A stretch of 64,000 nucleotides of DNA, from contig JAESUZ010003883.1 in the NCBI GenBank assembly GCA_017311185.1, positions 806,001 through 870,000 on the forward strand. Reading direction: 5' to 3'. The notes under the pieces are model-generated. The model made no database searches. It was not told where the DNA came from and saw only the letters and a program-made list of their open reading frames with translations. This document shows positions 21,471-32,960 of this stretch, piece after piece. The stretch's first letter is position 1. Each line of letters starts with the position of its first letter. Source of the DNA: Proteles cristata cristata (Eukaryota > Chordata > Mammalia > Carnivora > Hyaenidae). A program made the translations under genes and the position numbers.

Positions 21471-23594
21471 TTGATTCATTTCAAAACTACATTTGACAAT
21501 ACATTTGTTTTGCTGTCTTTTGGGCATCTGCATTAAGGGAAATAATGTAAGTGCAGGAAGAAAGTTGCAACTGCAGTGAGCTTCCAGCATAGGAACAGAT
21601 GAGCTTGATTGGAATTGCTGATGATGGGTTAAGGGGGCAGGAAGATTTGTGTCTCAATTTATTTGCTCACTAAATTAGCCATTCAGATCTTTATACAAAT
21701 GTCTGCCGCCCTCAGTATTCTGCATCTTTCATGTTAAGGTGCTAAGACAAGAAAAATAATACCATATATAAGGGTAGGAAAAAGTTAATTTCACTGCGGC
21801 TCTCTTCTTTGTAGTGCAAGTTCCTTGATTTAAGATCTGAGGCACTTCAAAAGCATTGTGAACTTGGAGAAGTAATACATCAGCTAAAATCTAGAGGCTT
21901 AAGGCTTGCACTCCTTCACCCCATCAGGCTTTGTGTGATATGTAACAGAAAATGTCTTTTCATTAGTGCAGTTGATAAAGTTAAAACTTTTCTTGATTAA
22001 TATTCTCTTGCGGAAATCAGTTACTGCCATGGATTTACACTGCAGATTTGCCATAGCAGTTCTAATTTCTTTTGTGCTAAGATTCAGCTGATACAGATTT
22101 TATTTAATAAGGATAATTGTTGTTGAAGGACTGAGTTGGTTAATATTCCTGAGGTATCTCTGCTTGCAGATCTAAGAAAACTTAGAATCTCTGATATTTG
22201 ACAATGACCTTCAGTGATATTATGGGGATTTTTACAAGTCTCATTCAGGGAAATGGTGCAGGGAACAGGCTGTTTCATTGTTGAAGGCAATGCAGTGTAT
22301 AGCAAAGGTACATGCCAGATAAATGGATCAAATTCAGGGAAATAACATGAAAGTTTCAGATATTCTACTTGGGTTTTCAAACTGATACTTTGTAATAATA
22401 TATCACTGAATATATTTAATTTCATGGATAAATCATGTTCTTTTATTTTAGCATTGGTGAATTAAGTATTTTCTGGAAGTAACTTTCTTATTGCTGTAAG
22501 GTAAATTAACCCTATCACAGTATCATTTGCTGCAAGGGGCAGCTAATTCGCAGGTGCTCCACAAGATTGGATTCATTTTCCACCATCGATCACTTGCTTT
22601 TCTCTTCATTGTCCTGTCCCGTAGAGAGAATCTTCTCTTTCTTTCTCTAATTTTGATCATTTCTTTTCATGGTTTCTTCTGAAGAAAGGTATATTTTTCC
22701 AAAGACAGATTTATAAAAGGAGGATTGATTTGTTCTTCAAAGGGAAATTTTATTTTAAAACCAGTTATTCATAATATTTTTGAAGAATACCTCAAGCTTA
22801 TGATCAGTTATTTTAAATCCTTAGAACTCTAACAATCAGAGCAGAAAGATATGTGCATTAGGCAGGAAAGCATGACTCCTTTTTGGCAAATTCAATCCAA
22901 ATTAGATTTGTCTGATTTTATGGAATGTAATATTCTCAACATGATTGTGTGTACTGTGTTTTCCAGGCAGGCTCAAATGTACTCTTTTGGGGAGGAGAAA
23001 ATCTTACATTCACCTTTCAGTTTTTCCTTTTAATTAGGAATCAAGATTCATTAAAGAAAGTAACTTTTCTTTGGCACTCAGTATTTGAAGAGTTCTTGAA
23101 GAAATGTTTTCTATGTATTTTGAAGGCGAGCATCATTCTTGTGTTTGTACAGGCTGCCTTCTTTCCATCAGCCCACCCAGGTTGTAAGTTCATAATAAGT
23201 ATATTCTCTTTTCACACTGAACTTTTTGAAATGTTATTTTTTCTCAAAAGCAAATTATCTAAATCAACTGTCTGCAGTAATTGTACCCAGCCAAAAAGCT
23301 TCTTAGTGCTGATTATCAGTCCATTTTTGATTCAAATTTTTTTGACCCTCTTGAAAAACTGATGAAAGCAATGGACCCTCTTTCATGTTCATGTATGTAG
23401 ACCGTTTACATTTTTGGACAACAATGATAGGAAGCCCAAAAATCCTCTAGAGAGTATCTTTGGACTCTAATTTACAGCTGTTATTTCAGGAGTTGTTCAG
23501 TCTAGAGTGTCCTAGGAACTCCATTCTGGAATATTATTCTAGAGACACTGAGGATTAACTAAAAGGGTATCTGTTATTTATTAATTGGTGTCAT
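21471..23594. other. No gene; 2.1 kb of repeat-poor sequence
   Basis: I recognise no repeat or gene in this interval. That is notable beside its repeat-dense surroundings, and the part at 21780-22080 is worth a conservation check. Open frames at 22084-22425 (minus) and 22949-23362 (plus) are unremarkable hydrophobic strings with no domain. Confidence 0.5.
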
Positions 23595-24000
23595 GTCAAA
23601 TGACACCTGTAGCTACCATTTACTGAACACCTACTATGTACCAGATATATCTGTTTCATGCACATTATCTTTTTTAAAATTCTCTCAACATTTCCTGTAA
23701 ATTGCCAGTATTACCCATATTTAAAAGTTATGGAAATGAGGGCACCTGGGTGGCTTAGTTGGTTAAGTGTCTGATTTTGGCTCAAGTCATGGTCTCATGG
23801 TTTGTGAGTTTGAACCTTACATCTGGCTGTCAGCTCAGGGGCTGCTTCAGATCCTCTGTCCCCTTCTCTCTCTGGCCCTCTCCCATTCATGCTATCTTTC
23901 TCTCTCAAAATAAACATTAAAATATTAAAAAAAATAAAGGTTATGAAAACAGTTTCAAAGGAATTTAAGACGCTTGTGTATAGTCATGCAGTTAGAATGT
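23595..24000 (-). repeat. MIR SINE, split by a younger SINE
   Basis: accatttactgaacacctactatgtacca and the following block form the first part of a reversed MIR. Beyond the SINE at 23739-23936, the phrase gttatgaaaacagtttcaaagg and gtcatgcagttagaatgt continue it in order. Confidence 0.65.
23739..23936 (+). repeat. tRNA-derived carnivore SINE inside MIR
   Basis: Plus-strand head gggcacctgggtggcttagt, tRNA part, CT-rich body and a poly(A) tail with aaataaacatt. Imperfect flanking copies aaagttatggaaatg (23724-23738) and aaggttatgaaaaca (23937-23951) are its target duplication. It interrupts the MIR, so it is younger. Confidence 0.92.
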
Positions 24001-24329
24001 CTTCAGTTGCAAGAAAGCATGCAGAGTAATGGGAATATTTTTTTCTAACGTCTAAGACTGATTAGAACTGTTTTTTCCTCACGGCAAGAAGTCTGTACAT
24101 AGGTAGTGCTGGTTTTATGCCAGATCCTCATTGTGTTGGGTTCTGAATCAGCATGCCAGCTATGCTTTTGACTGTCCTCTCACTCTAAGCAAGAAAGCTT
24201 TCCAAACCAGAGGAAAGGGGGCTCTCCTTGAGGAGGATAATCATTTTTAGAACTTATTCATTGTATTATAGTTGGGTTACCTGTCCATCCCCAAACTAGG
24301 AGATAGATTGGAAAAATGGATATTTGTAC
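24001..24329. other. No gene; unassigned sequence
   Basis: Nothing recognisable. Confidence 0.5.
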
Positions 24330-24450
24330 TATCTATCATTAGTAGTTCTAAACCAAGGGTGATTTTATCCCTCAGGCAACATTTGGCCATGTCTGGAGAT
24401 GTTTTTGTTTGTCAAAACTTTGAAGGTGGGGGTGCTATTGGCAAGTACCA
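24330..24450 (+). repeat. hAT-type DNA-transposon fragment (MER family)
   Basis: agttctaaaccaagggtgat, then caacatttggccatgtctggagatg and ggtgggggtgctattggcaagta, match one half of a common non-autonomous hAT element of mammals. The subfamily is not certain from memory. Confidence 0.7.
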
Positions 24451-24964
24451 AATCAGTTTTCACAAATCATATGCTATAGTATTTTATTTTCTCTTCCAGT
24501 GTCTCACTTGAGTAATCAATCTTTTTTATTTTTTTTAATAGATTCCACTTTTAGTTAGTGCTGAATATCTGATCTTAAATTTCTCTGGCATCTTATAGAA
24601 ATGTAAATCTTCGATTAAGACTGGAGTTTATTGCCTAAGCAAAATTTTTGTACCTAAAAGGTAATGAAAAGATTTTGTTATAAAAGTGCATACATAAAGC
24701 TCATTATAATTTTGTTAAATGTAATTAATTTGTATTAAATTAGAGAAAATATGCAGAATATGTATTTTGTTTTACCATATACAACTTCCCCATGTTCAAC
24801 TTAGAATACAGGTTTTACCTGATCATGTGTTAGCTTTACTGAAGTATATTATTTTAAAAACTTTTTTTTTTTTTTTGGTGTATTCAGGGAGAAGTAGTTG
24901 CCTTGGTACAGCTGTAGTGACTGTGACTAAAATAAAATTGAAAAATGAAGGATATGGAGAATAG
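24451..24964. other. No gene; AT-rich unassigned sequence
   Basis: No supported gene. A T-run lies at about 24862-24876. Confidence 0.5.
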
Positions 24965-25275
24965 CGGATTCTTAAGGCAATGCAACTACTGTGCATGAAA
25001 CTATAATGGTAGATTCAGGTTATTAAAAATCTGTTCACACCCATAGAATGTACACCTTTGAGAGTGAACTGTGATGTTAACTAAGTACTGTGGGTGATAA
25101 AGATGTGTCAATGTAGGTTCATCCATTGTTACAGATGTGCCACTCTGGTGGGGGATGTTGTCAGTGGGGAAGCTTATAAATGCTTGAGTACAGAGGGCAT
25201 ATCTCAGTACCTTCTGCTACTCAGTTATGCTGTGAACCTGAAACTGCTCTAAAAATCAAAGTGTATTAAAAATTA
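24965..25275 (+). mobile_element. Ancient LINE-1 3' UTR (L1M type)
   Basis: cccatagaatgtacaccttt, gatgtgtcaatgtaggttcatc, ccactctggtgggggatgtt and gctgtgaacctgaaactgctc are consecutive landmarks of an old L1M 3' UTR, ending in an A-rich tail. Only the 3' end survives. Confidence 0.85.
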
Positions 25276-25481
25276 AGGATCAATAATAGCTCATCCAATA
25301 AAATATTGGAAATGAGGGTGGGTGTGTGGAGACATATTGCTAATTATTTAATCCTGAGTTTCAGAAAAGATGACCTTTTATGTTAAGGTGTTATTGAGAA
25401 TTGGCTATAGATAATGAATACTAGACAAATGCAGAGGGCCTGTGACCTTCTGATCTTATTATATCATTATAAAGGAACACT

Positions 25482-25675
25482 GGGGCACCTGGATGGCTCA
25501 GTGGGTTAAGCCCGACTTCAGCTCATGTCGTGATCTCAGTTTGTGGATTTGAGTCTCACATTGGGCTTAGAGCCTGGAGCCTGCCTCAGATTCTGTTTCC
25601 CTCTCTATCTGCTCCTCCCCCACTGGTTCTCTCTCTCTCTCAGAAGTAAATAAACATTAAAATTTTCTTAAAAAG
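25482..25675 (+). repeat. tRNA-derived carnivore SINE
   Basis: Plus-strand head ggggcacctggatggctcag, tRNA part, CT-rich body and AATAAA-type tail. Flanking copies aaaggaacact (25471-25481) and aaaggaacatt (25676-25686) are an 11-bp target duplication with one mismatch. Confidence 0.94.
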
Positions 25676-25686
25676 AAAGGAACATT

Positions 25687-26264
25687 GCTGGTCATAAAAA
25701 TGCAATTTTTGTTTGTTTTCAACTTAAATTATATGTTTTTGAAATATTTCTGACTCACTTGGTTTTTTTTTTTATCAAGTATCCTAAAATTTTTTCAGTA
25801 ATAGCATTGAATCTCATACTTCCCATTCTTGTTTTTCTATCCCTCAGCCACTTTAGTTAATTCACAGTGTTTTTGGCCATAGGAAATAAAATGGAGCTGT
25901 TCATGAGACAAAGATTAAATATGTGAATTCCTGAAGTTGTATGTATACGTGCCTGATGGACAAGTGCATGAATGGCTGATTTAGTTGGCGGTGATTATTC
26001 CATTTTTGGAATGGTGATTACACCATTATTGATGGTGATTTATTTACATGGCATCTTGTTAAGGGATTGAAAAAGACTAGTGTCTCTCCTTTTTGAGCAA
26101 TCATATAAATGAAACAAAGAAATTATAAAAAAAGAAGACAGACCTAATCTTCTAACCCTATCATCTTTGCTACAAATCTCTTGCTTCGTTCTCTTATATC
26201 ATGTCTTCCTGCTTTCTTCTTTGTGTCAGCGTGTCGTAACAGCAGAATGTTTTCTGATCTCCCC
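25687..26264. other. No gene; unassigned sequence
   Basis: No supported gene or named repeat. Around 25985-26040 the phrase ggtgatt recurs and a small hairpin ttccatttttggaa occurs; both look incidental. Confidence 0.5.
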
Positions 26265-26450
26265 TCTATAGCAGGTGCATTTGTTAGGATTCATTTAATG
26301 ATTACAGTCCTAGGAGATGGGTACAGTTATTCACTCTATGATACAGATGAACTAACAGAAGCAGGAAAAGGAATTTGCTCAAGTTAGTTCACTGGCAGTT
26401 ACCTGGTAGGGCTGGAATTTGAAACAGAATGAGGTTTGGGGTGAGACCTT
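26265..26450 (-). repeat. MIR SINE, ancient
   Basis: gattcatttaatgattacag, cctaggagatgggtacagttatt, gatacagatgaactaacaga and ctggtagggctggaatttgaa follow the reverse complement of MIR nearly end to end. Confidence 0.8.
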
Positions 26451-26589
26451 TTTACCATTATGTTATGAAAATGAACCATTTGATAAGTTACCTCTTTCAC
26501 CTCTTTCTCATCCCCTGCAGTTGGCCAGTCAAGAAATGCTATTAATTTGACCTTTGAAAAGATTCAAATTTCCTTCCTTTAATCCCTCA

Positions 26590-27020
26590 TTCTGTTAGCC
26601 CATCCTCAGTTTTCTTATTTTTCACCTGAACTGTTTATTAGTAGAGTGTCAATGTGTGTCCTTCCTTCCATCATCTGTTTTCTCAAGTTTGTGCTACTTG
26701 CTGTGGATCTTAAAGTATAGCTCAAATCTTGTCATGATTACCCACAGTACTTAGCATCTCACCTCCAACGTCAAAAATCTTGCCCCAGATTTGCCCTGTC
26801 CCCAAATATCTGCCCCAAATAAACCTACCAGTCTCGTGCTCCACCATACTTTTTCAGATTCCTGAAATGTGTTACTCCTGTTTCTTGAACTTGTGCTTTC
26901 TTTTCTGACTCTTTGCTTCCACTGGTTATTTCTTTACCTCATTTCATTCTCTCTCCACACTGTATATAATGCTTGAAATACAAAAGGAACTCAACAAATA
27001 TTTGCTTGTCAAAGAAATAA
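26590..27020 (+). repeat. Probable L2 LINE fragment, ancient
   Basis: A CT-rich stretch with cttgaacttgtgctttctttt and an end reading aaaggaactcaacaaatattt has the layout of a decayed L2 3' region. Divergence is high. Confidence 0.5.
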
Positions 27021-27289
27021 AAATTGAGCAGAAATGCCCTGTTCTCCGTGAAGTGTCCCCGGAGATTCTCTCTGTGAAGTCACATGGATATTTTCTCCCC
27101 TTTGTGAATTCCCATGGAACTGATGGCACTCACCATTTATAAAATGTTGGTATTTTCTTCAGAAATCAAGAGAGGCAGGAGATTTGCCGGTATACACTAG
27201 AGTATCCTTAAATTATACTTTATTATTTTAAGTAGCTGTGGTAAAACATAAAAATATTGTAATTGCAGAAGATGTGAAATTTGCTTTCT

Positions 27290-27440
27290 GGTTCGATCAC
27301 TAACTTTTAGAGTTTCCTCTGCTTTGATTTTTTTTTTACAATCAATAAAATATATCCAATAATATTTTTATCGCAAGGCTATTGTGAAGGTTAAAGAGAA
27401 GATTAAATGAAACATTTTACAAGTTGTAAAGTGCTATATA
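27290..27440 (+). repeat. MIR SINE, ancient
   Basis: gttcgatcactaacttttag, then gctattgtgaaggttaaagagaag and aagttgtaaagtgctatata, match forward MIR core and 3' end, with a T-run (27329-27337) between them. Confidence 0.6.
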
Positions 27441-27509
27441 CTCTCAAAGGAATGCTGGTATTCTCAAATTCAAAATTTTATTAACATTCTTGAAGGCCAT
27501 CCGTAGGCC

Positions 27510-27670
27510 GGGTACTTCACATGTTTGATTTCATCTTATCCTTCCAATAGCTTCATATTACTGTTCTTATTTTACAAATGTGTACTGTAAAATCAAGTGA
27601 CTAACTCAAAATCGCAAGGCTAGGAAATTTAAGAACTCACATTAAAATCAGTCCCCTTATTTCAAATCCC
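27510..27670 (-). repeat. MIR SINE, ancient
   Basis: gatttcatcttatccttccaatag, cttattttacaaatgtgtact, aagtgactaactcaaaatcgcaaggc and a closing aaaatcagtcc block follow the MIR reverse complement. Confidence 0.75.
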
Positions 27671-27714
27671 TCATTCTTTCCACCATCTGTAGTGATGCCT
27701 TCACCTGGCAAACG

Positions 27715-27910
27715 TTCACAGCAGTGGAGGGTAGAGGTTCAGAGCATGCTCTCTCAAGCCAGTAGTGCCCGAGATCAAAGCCAAGATTTACCATTTAAGA
27801 GCTGAGTGACCTTGTTCATAGCCTAAGACCTTGCTCTTAACCTATCTGAGCATCAGCTTTCTTATTTGTGAAATGGGTGCAAGAGTGGTAATTTCTCCAT
27901 AAGGTATTGT
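27715..27910 (+). repeat. MIR SINE, ancient, nearly full length
   Basis: ctgagtgaccttgttcatag, cttaacctatctgagcatcag, ctttcttatttgtgaaatggg and ggtaatttctccataagg follow the forward MIR consensus through its core. The preceding 60 bases match its 5' tRNA-derived part. It lies head-on to the reversed MIR at 27510-27670. Confidence 0.85.
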
Positions 27911-28439
27911 ATTTAAGGAGTTCCCATGTGAATCTTAGGTCTCATTCTCTAGTAGAGCTTGAGGCAGAGTTTATTGTGCAGATGGCTTATTGAGAGAGGG
28001 ATCTGAAAGAAAGTAAAGAGGGAAGGAGGAAAGCGTTAGGGTGGGGTTTTGGGGGGCAAGCTAAGAAAAGAGGTTTTCTCAGCAGCAGCCTGATCCTCCT
28101 GGGAGTGGTGAACCACAAATTACACCACAGATCTGCTGCTGCCTTAGGCAAGAGGTGGCCTTTTGTACTGTGTTGGTCTTTGGCTACAGCTTGCTCCACG
28201 GAGGTGAAGGCGCATAAAGGCCTAGACTTCCTCCTATAAGGGCAATGTTTAGAAGAATAGGTCAGCTTTGAGCAGTTTGCAGCCAACGTGTGTGTCAGCT
28301 GGGTGCTGGGTGCCCAGAGCTACTAAAGCAGTTCCGGGCAGCACACCAACAGAATTCACTGCAGTGTACAAAGTGCTTACAACTGTATCTGGCTCATTGT
28401 ACCCTGCCAATAAAAGTTAGCTTTCATTACATTATTTTG
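27911..28439. other. No gene; unassigned sequence
   Basis: No supported gene. The 99-codon minus-strand open frame at 27987-28286 has no recognisable domain. Confidence 0.5.
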
Positions 28440-28580
28440 CTCGTAAGTCTTCTCACATTGTTTCATATATTTAGGTTTGGCTTTCTAACCAGAATGTAAG
28501 TTCCTTAAGGTCAGAGACCAATCCTAATTCTACCTACTGTGCTGCTCACCTGCAGCTATAAATCGATGCATTGTGATGGC
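28440..28580 (+). repeat. L2 LINE 3' part, ancient
   Basis: agaatgtaagttccttaaggtcagagacc is the characteristic L2 3' phrase, with decayed sequence on either side. Confidence 0.6.
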
Positions 28581-29416
28581 TGTCTAGCAGCTCTGATTTA
28601 TGTCTGGCACTGAGGGTTGGACCTCAGCCTGCTTGCTTTTTTCCCCCCCTTACCCGATGCCTGCTTTTTATTATGAAATATAATAAGAAATTAGAATCGC
28701 TTCTCTTTTTGGGGGGGAGGATCTCCCCTTACAGAGGTATGTGTTAAAGGATATAATTGTATTTTTATCTGTACCAGACACATTTTCAGCTAACTTTGTG
28801 CTCAACACAATTCCCCCAAATTTGTTATTTTATTTGTGAACTGAGTTTGTCAATATTTAAAGTGAACGTTATTAGACAAGGCAGACATACTCTTATTTTT
28901 GCCAATGCAGGCTTGTTCTGGAATAATTACTTTTTAATATCTAAAGCAATTCAATTGATCAGAATATCGATCCCATTCTCATTTTTGATCATTGTGCCAT
29001 TGATTTAACATTATCACCGGCTTACCAAGCAGGGTAGAATACGAGGTGTCTTGTGCATTCATCTTTGTTAAAAGATAAATGCACGAGACAGGCTTTAAAA
29101 GCTTTTTAAAGTGCAAGATGCTGGAACTGCATTTTCAATCTGCATTCTCTCCTGCTGTTTTATGGAATTTATTGAAAATGTGCCTCTTAGAGGTCAGATC
29201 ATTTCTTTCTTCAAGTGGGAAAAAAAGATATAAGTAATATATTAAAAGGCCTCTAGGATAATATCAAGAAATTAGAACAACCTCATTCTATATTCAGACG
29301 CCCCTTTTCTCTTGAACATTATGACTCATCAAAAATAAGAATCACAATTCATCTGTTTCTAGCTCACTTCAGACTTTTGCATTTTTAGGTTTTATTGGAA
29401 CCAAGCACATAGGATG

Positions 29417-29420
<4 letters not shown>
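28581..29420. other. Repeat-free stretch, candidate conserved non-coding element
   Basis: No repeat is recognisable. From about 28740 to 29220 the sequence is compositionally complex, with AT-rich homeodomain-like words (ggaataattacttttt, tcaattgatcagaatatcgat) and a local palindromic patch gctttaaaagctttttaaag. This is only a look-and-feel call; it needs a cross-species alignment. No exon is supported. Confidence 0.3.

Positions 29421-29473
<53 letters not shown>
29421..29473. repeat. (CT)26 microsatellite
   Basis: An uninterrupted CT dinucleotide array. Pure arrays of this length are usually length-variable. Confidence 0.98.
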
Positions 29474-29479
<6 letters not shown>

Positions 29480-31749
29480 TCCCCTCTGTCAGTCTTCTCC
29501 CATCAGGTAATTTAGAAGGCTACAGATTGAATGAAAAATTTTAAGAAATCCTGTTTTATCTAATTTGAAATCTATTAATTAATTTTGTTCTCAATTCTTC
29601 AGTTCTCAAACACTTTAACATATTATTCTTTATTAGTAAAATGTTCTCTACAGACTATATTCAAATATATATCATTTATATTATACTCTCTATTAAGTGT
29701 AATACTCTAATAATTGATGTCTAGAAAAAAGTTCGGGACATTGGAAAAAAATGACAGTATTCTTTTAAAATAAGAAAGTAAATGGGCTAAAGTATTATTT
29801 TAGTTTTCTAATCTATAGATATGCTACAATAGATCTTTTTATGAGTAAAACTATATATCTGTCTAGCTATCTATATACACCTACATACACATATGTATTA
29901 ATTTATTCAGGGCTGAGTGCTACCCCTTGTTTGTACTTCTAATCTAGAGCAAAGTTCTTAATCATTTCTGGTCACAGTTTGACAAAAATATTTCCACCTT
30001 TTTTTGATTGCCTTTCTTACGGTTTGAAGTGTTTCAGCAAGTCTTCCCTAAACACGAACAGTTTGCTTTCATCTTTGCAGGGAGAGTCCCCTTTCATTTA
30101 CTCTAATTAATTGTTAATAGATTGTTCTCTCTTAGTTATTAAAAAGTAATGATAATGATTCAAGAGCCACTTGGGAAAGGATCCTGTTTTTAAGTGGTAC
30201 AGATGAGGCAAGTATGAGAATTTTATAGATCAAATAGAAGTAGCAAAACTCCTCTTCGGGTAGATGGACACACTGGGAGTTTGTTGGGAGATATATAAAG
30301 CACTGCTTGAAGGAAACCTAGCTGGTTGATGGGAAAAAGTTACAAACAGAGATGAATTTCATGAGGAATATACTAAAGCAGCTGTAATGGGATATTAAAA
30401 TGGATTCCTTTCTGTCTCACTTTTGTCATGAAGACCTAAGACTGAGAAAAATGGTTGCCAAGTGCCTGCAAGACTAATCAGTAGCTGTGGTTAAGAAGAT
30501 CTTGCCAAACTGCCTTGTGAGGTTTATGACTTCTCTCAGGGATGTGTAGAACAGGGCTAAGGACTGGTGAGGAGGGCAACAGAGATAATGCACAAATTTC
30601 TTTGGATGCATGCTTTGAACTTTGGAGCATTTCTTCCTCTTCTCTCTGAGGTGCTTTCATTTACATTAAATCCAGTGTGAAGAGATTCACGGGGGCGTTT
30701 TAAAGAGCTTAATACTTTTCCTTTAGGGTTTGAGGGATACAAAGGAATATTTTCATACATATCTGAGAAATCTTAAGAAGTTGTGTCAGTCAACTTAAGA
30801 CGGTAGAGTTTTGAGAGAAAGAGGAGAGGGAGGAGGAGAGAATGGATAGAGAGAGAGAGAGAGAGAACAAACACGTGTGCTGGAGGTGAGAGAACACAGG
30901 AGAGAGAATGAGAGAGAGGTAGATTCAAGTTTGCTTTGGAATTGAGCCCAAAATAGCTGTGTAGGGAGAGGATGCAAGAGTTCTCCCTGAGCCAAGTGGA
31001 TCTGGGGAAAGGTGGACTGAGGTCTTGAGATTGCCTGAGGCCTGGGTGGGAAGGAGGAAGTGACCCAACAGATCTGTGCTGCTGCCTGAGGCCCAAATAT
31101 GGAGGGAGGGCCATTGGAATGACTTCCTAGGGGAGCTCTTTATATCAAGGCCATTGCAGAAGAGCTGAAAAACCCATGGAGACGAAGGGTCAGTTCTGAA
31201 TGCCCTCTTTCAAGCCAGAGGAACCAAACATTAGACCACCACCTAGTAGCACCTAATTCTTTCTTTCCTGGGGTCTATCTAACTCTCAAATGGTTGACAA
31301 GAACAATTTCAAGGTGGAGGGAGGAGCTGACAATGAAGAACAATCATGTCCTCCATATTTCACACTCCCATAGGTTTACTACTGATTTGGAGTACCATCT
31401 TATTGGTGGTAGAAAAAGCTCCAAATTAAATGAGCTTGAATTTTTGATTATTACATCAAATAGGAGTTATTATTAGCAGAACAAGGTGTTCTTGTGAATC
31501 AAAGTACCTGGAACCCTGTTTAACCTAGCTGAGATTTCACTGAGGGGAAAAGATAGATTTGATCTATAGAGTGAATAGGAAGACACAGTGGGAAAAGATA
31601 ATCAAGTGACTTTGTGAGCTTACTCTATTGAGTTCAGTTCATTCAATAACATGATTACACAAATGTGAATGATTTAAATTTAGAGCCAGGGTTAAGAGAG
31701 TAGGAATGAAAAAGTAAAAATGGACAACATAGAAATCATGAGTTGACAG
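29474..31749. other. No gene; 2.3 kb of unassigned sequence
   Basis: No supported gene or named repeat. A purine-rich patch with a short (GA)n occurs at about 30808-30920. Open frames around 30478-31114 and 31294 lack domains; several are driven by the GA-rich composition. Confidence 0.5.
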
Positions 31750-31950
31750 CAGATGACAGTGATTAATGCTTGATATGTTCCAGGAAATCACTCATTTAAT
31801 TTTACAGGCATGTAATGTAGGGGCCATAATCCCCATTAAAAAAAAAGAAAAAAGAAAAAAAAAAAGGAAACTGATACACAAAAATATTCTGCCTACACCT
31901 GCACAGTTGTGACTTCTTTTTTAAACTCAGCCTGTGCTAATAATATTACC
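31750..31950 (-). repeat. MIR SINE with an internal poly(A) expansion
   Basis: atgttccaggaaatcactcattta, ggggccataatccccatt and ggaaactgatacaca follow the MIR reverse complement. Where MIR normally has ttttacagatga, this copy has an A-rich run at about 31838-31864. Confidence 0.7.
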
Positions 31951-32149
31951 TGGTACTACCACTTATTTAAAAAAAATGATCAGCAGTATTAGGTAAAGAG
32001 CAGATATAATGACAAAGGCAGAGAGAATCCACAACGACTCAAAGGTTTAGAGCTAGTTTGGACAAATAAACATCAATGGTATCACTGTAAGTTAGAAAAT
32101 GAGGAAAAATGAATGTAGGAGTGGAAATGAACAATTTGGTATTTTTTTC

Positions 32150-32325
32150 AACATTTAAAAATATTATTTATTTATTTTGGAGGAGAGAGAAAGCAAGTGC
32201 ATATATGTGAAGGAGGAAGAGAGAAAATCCCAAGCAGGCTGTGCACTATCAGAGAACCATGAAATCATGACCTGAAGTAAAACCAAGAGTTGGAGGCTTA
32301 GCTGACTGAGCCTCCCAGGTGCCCC
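32150..32325 (-). repeat. tRNA-derived carnivore SINE, diverged
   Basis: Minus-strand SINE with diverged head (gcctcccaggtgcccc) and a shortened middle. It directly abuts another SINE in the same orientation. Confidence 0.87.
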
Positions 32326-32331
32326 AAAAAG

Positions 32332-32570
32332 TTTTTTTTTTTAATGTTTTATTTATTCTGAGAGAGAGAGGGAGAGAGGGAGAGAGAGAGGGAGCCAGCG
32401 TGAGCAGGGGAGGGTCAGAGAGAGAGGGAGATACAGAATCGTAAGCAGGCTCCAGGCTCTGAGCTAGCTGTCAGCACAGAGCCTGATGCGGGGCTCGAAT
32501 CCACGAACCGTGTGATCATGACGTGAATCAAAGTTGGACGCTTAACCGGCTGAGCCACCCAGGTGCCCCC
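32332..32570 (-). repeat. Felid SINE (SINEC_Fc type) abutting an older SINE
   Basis: Closer to consensus than its neighbour; minus-strand head at the right end (gccacccaggtgcccc). A candidate imperfect duplication, caaaaagttt (32325-32334) and caaaacattt (32570-32579), suggests it landed at the head end of the older copy. Confidence 0.92.
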
Positions 32571-32825
32571 AAAACATTTGATTTAACACATCATTTCTTC
32601 AAAGGCATTGAGGGACAGACAGGTGTCTAGTAGGAATCAGAAAGGTAGAACTAAGATGCATAATGGCAGAGCTGGAGATGCACTGGTACAGAATGTCCCT
32701 ATGAAAGTGATTGTCATTTATTCCAGGGTGTCCACTCTTGCTTTGGGCTACATTCCCCTTGCCCATCTCTTAGATGATTCTCATGTACTTTGCACTCAAA
32801 TTTATAACACATATCTCTGTTAAGT

Positions 32826-32960
32826 GAATTTCCTAAAAGATCTTGAGTTCTTTGAGGGCAGAGCCTGTGTTATATTCACCTTTTTATCACCAGGTCTTAG
32901 TAGAGTGCCTGTCATCTAGTAGATAATTAAGACATGGTGAATAAATGAGAGAGTAGACTA
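32826..32960 (+). repeat. L2 LINE 3' end, ancient
   Basis: cttgagttctttgagggcagagcctgtg, then tatcaccaggtcttagtagagtgcctg and gatggtgaataaatga-like wording, form the standard L2 3' end. Confidence 0.8.
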
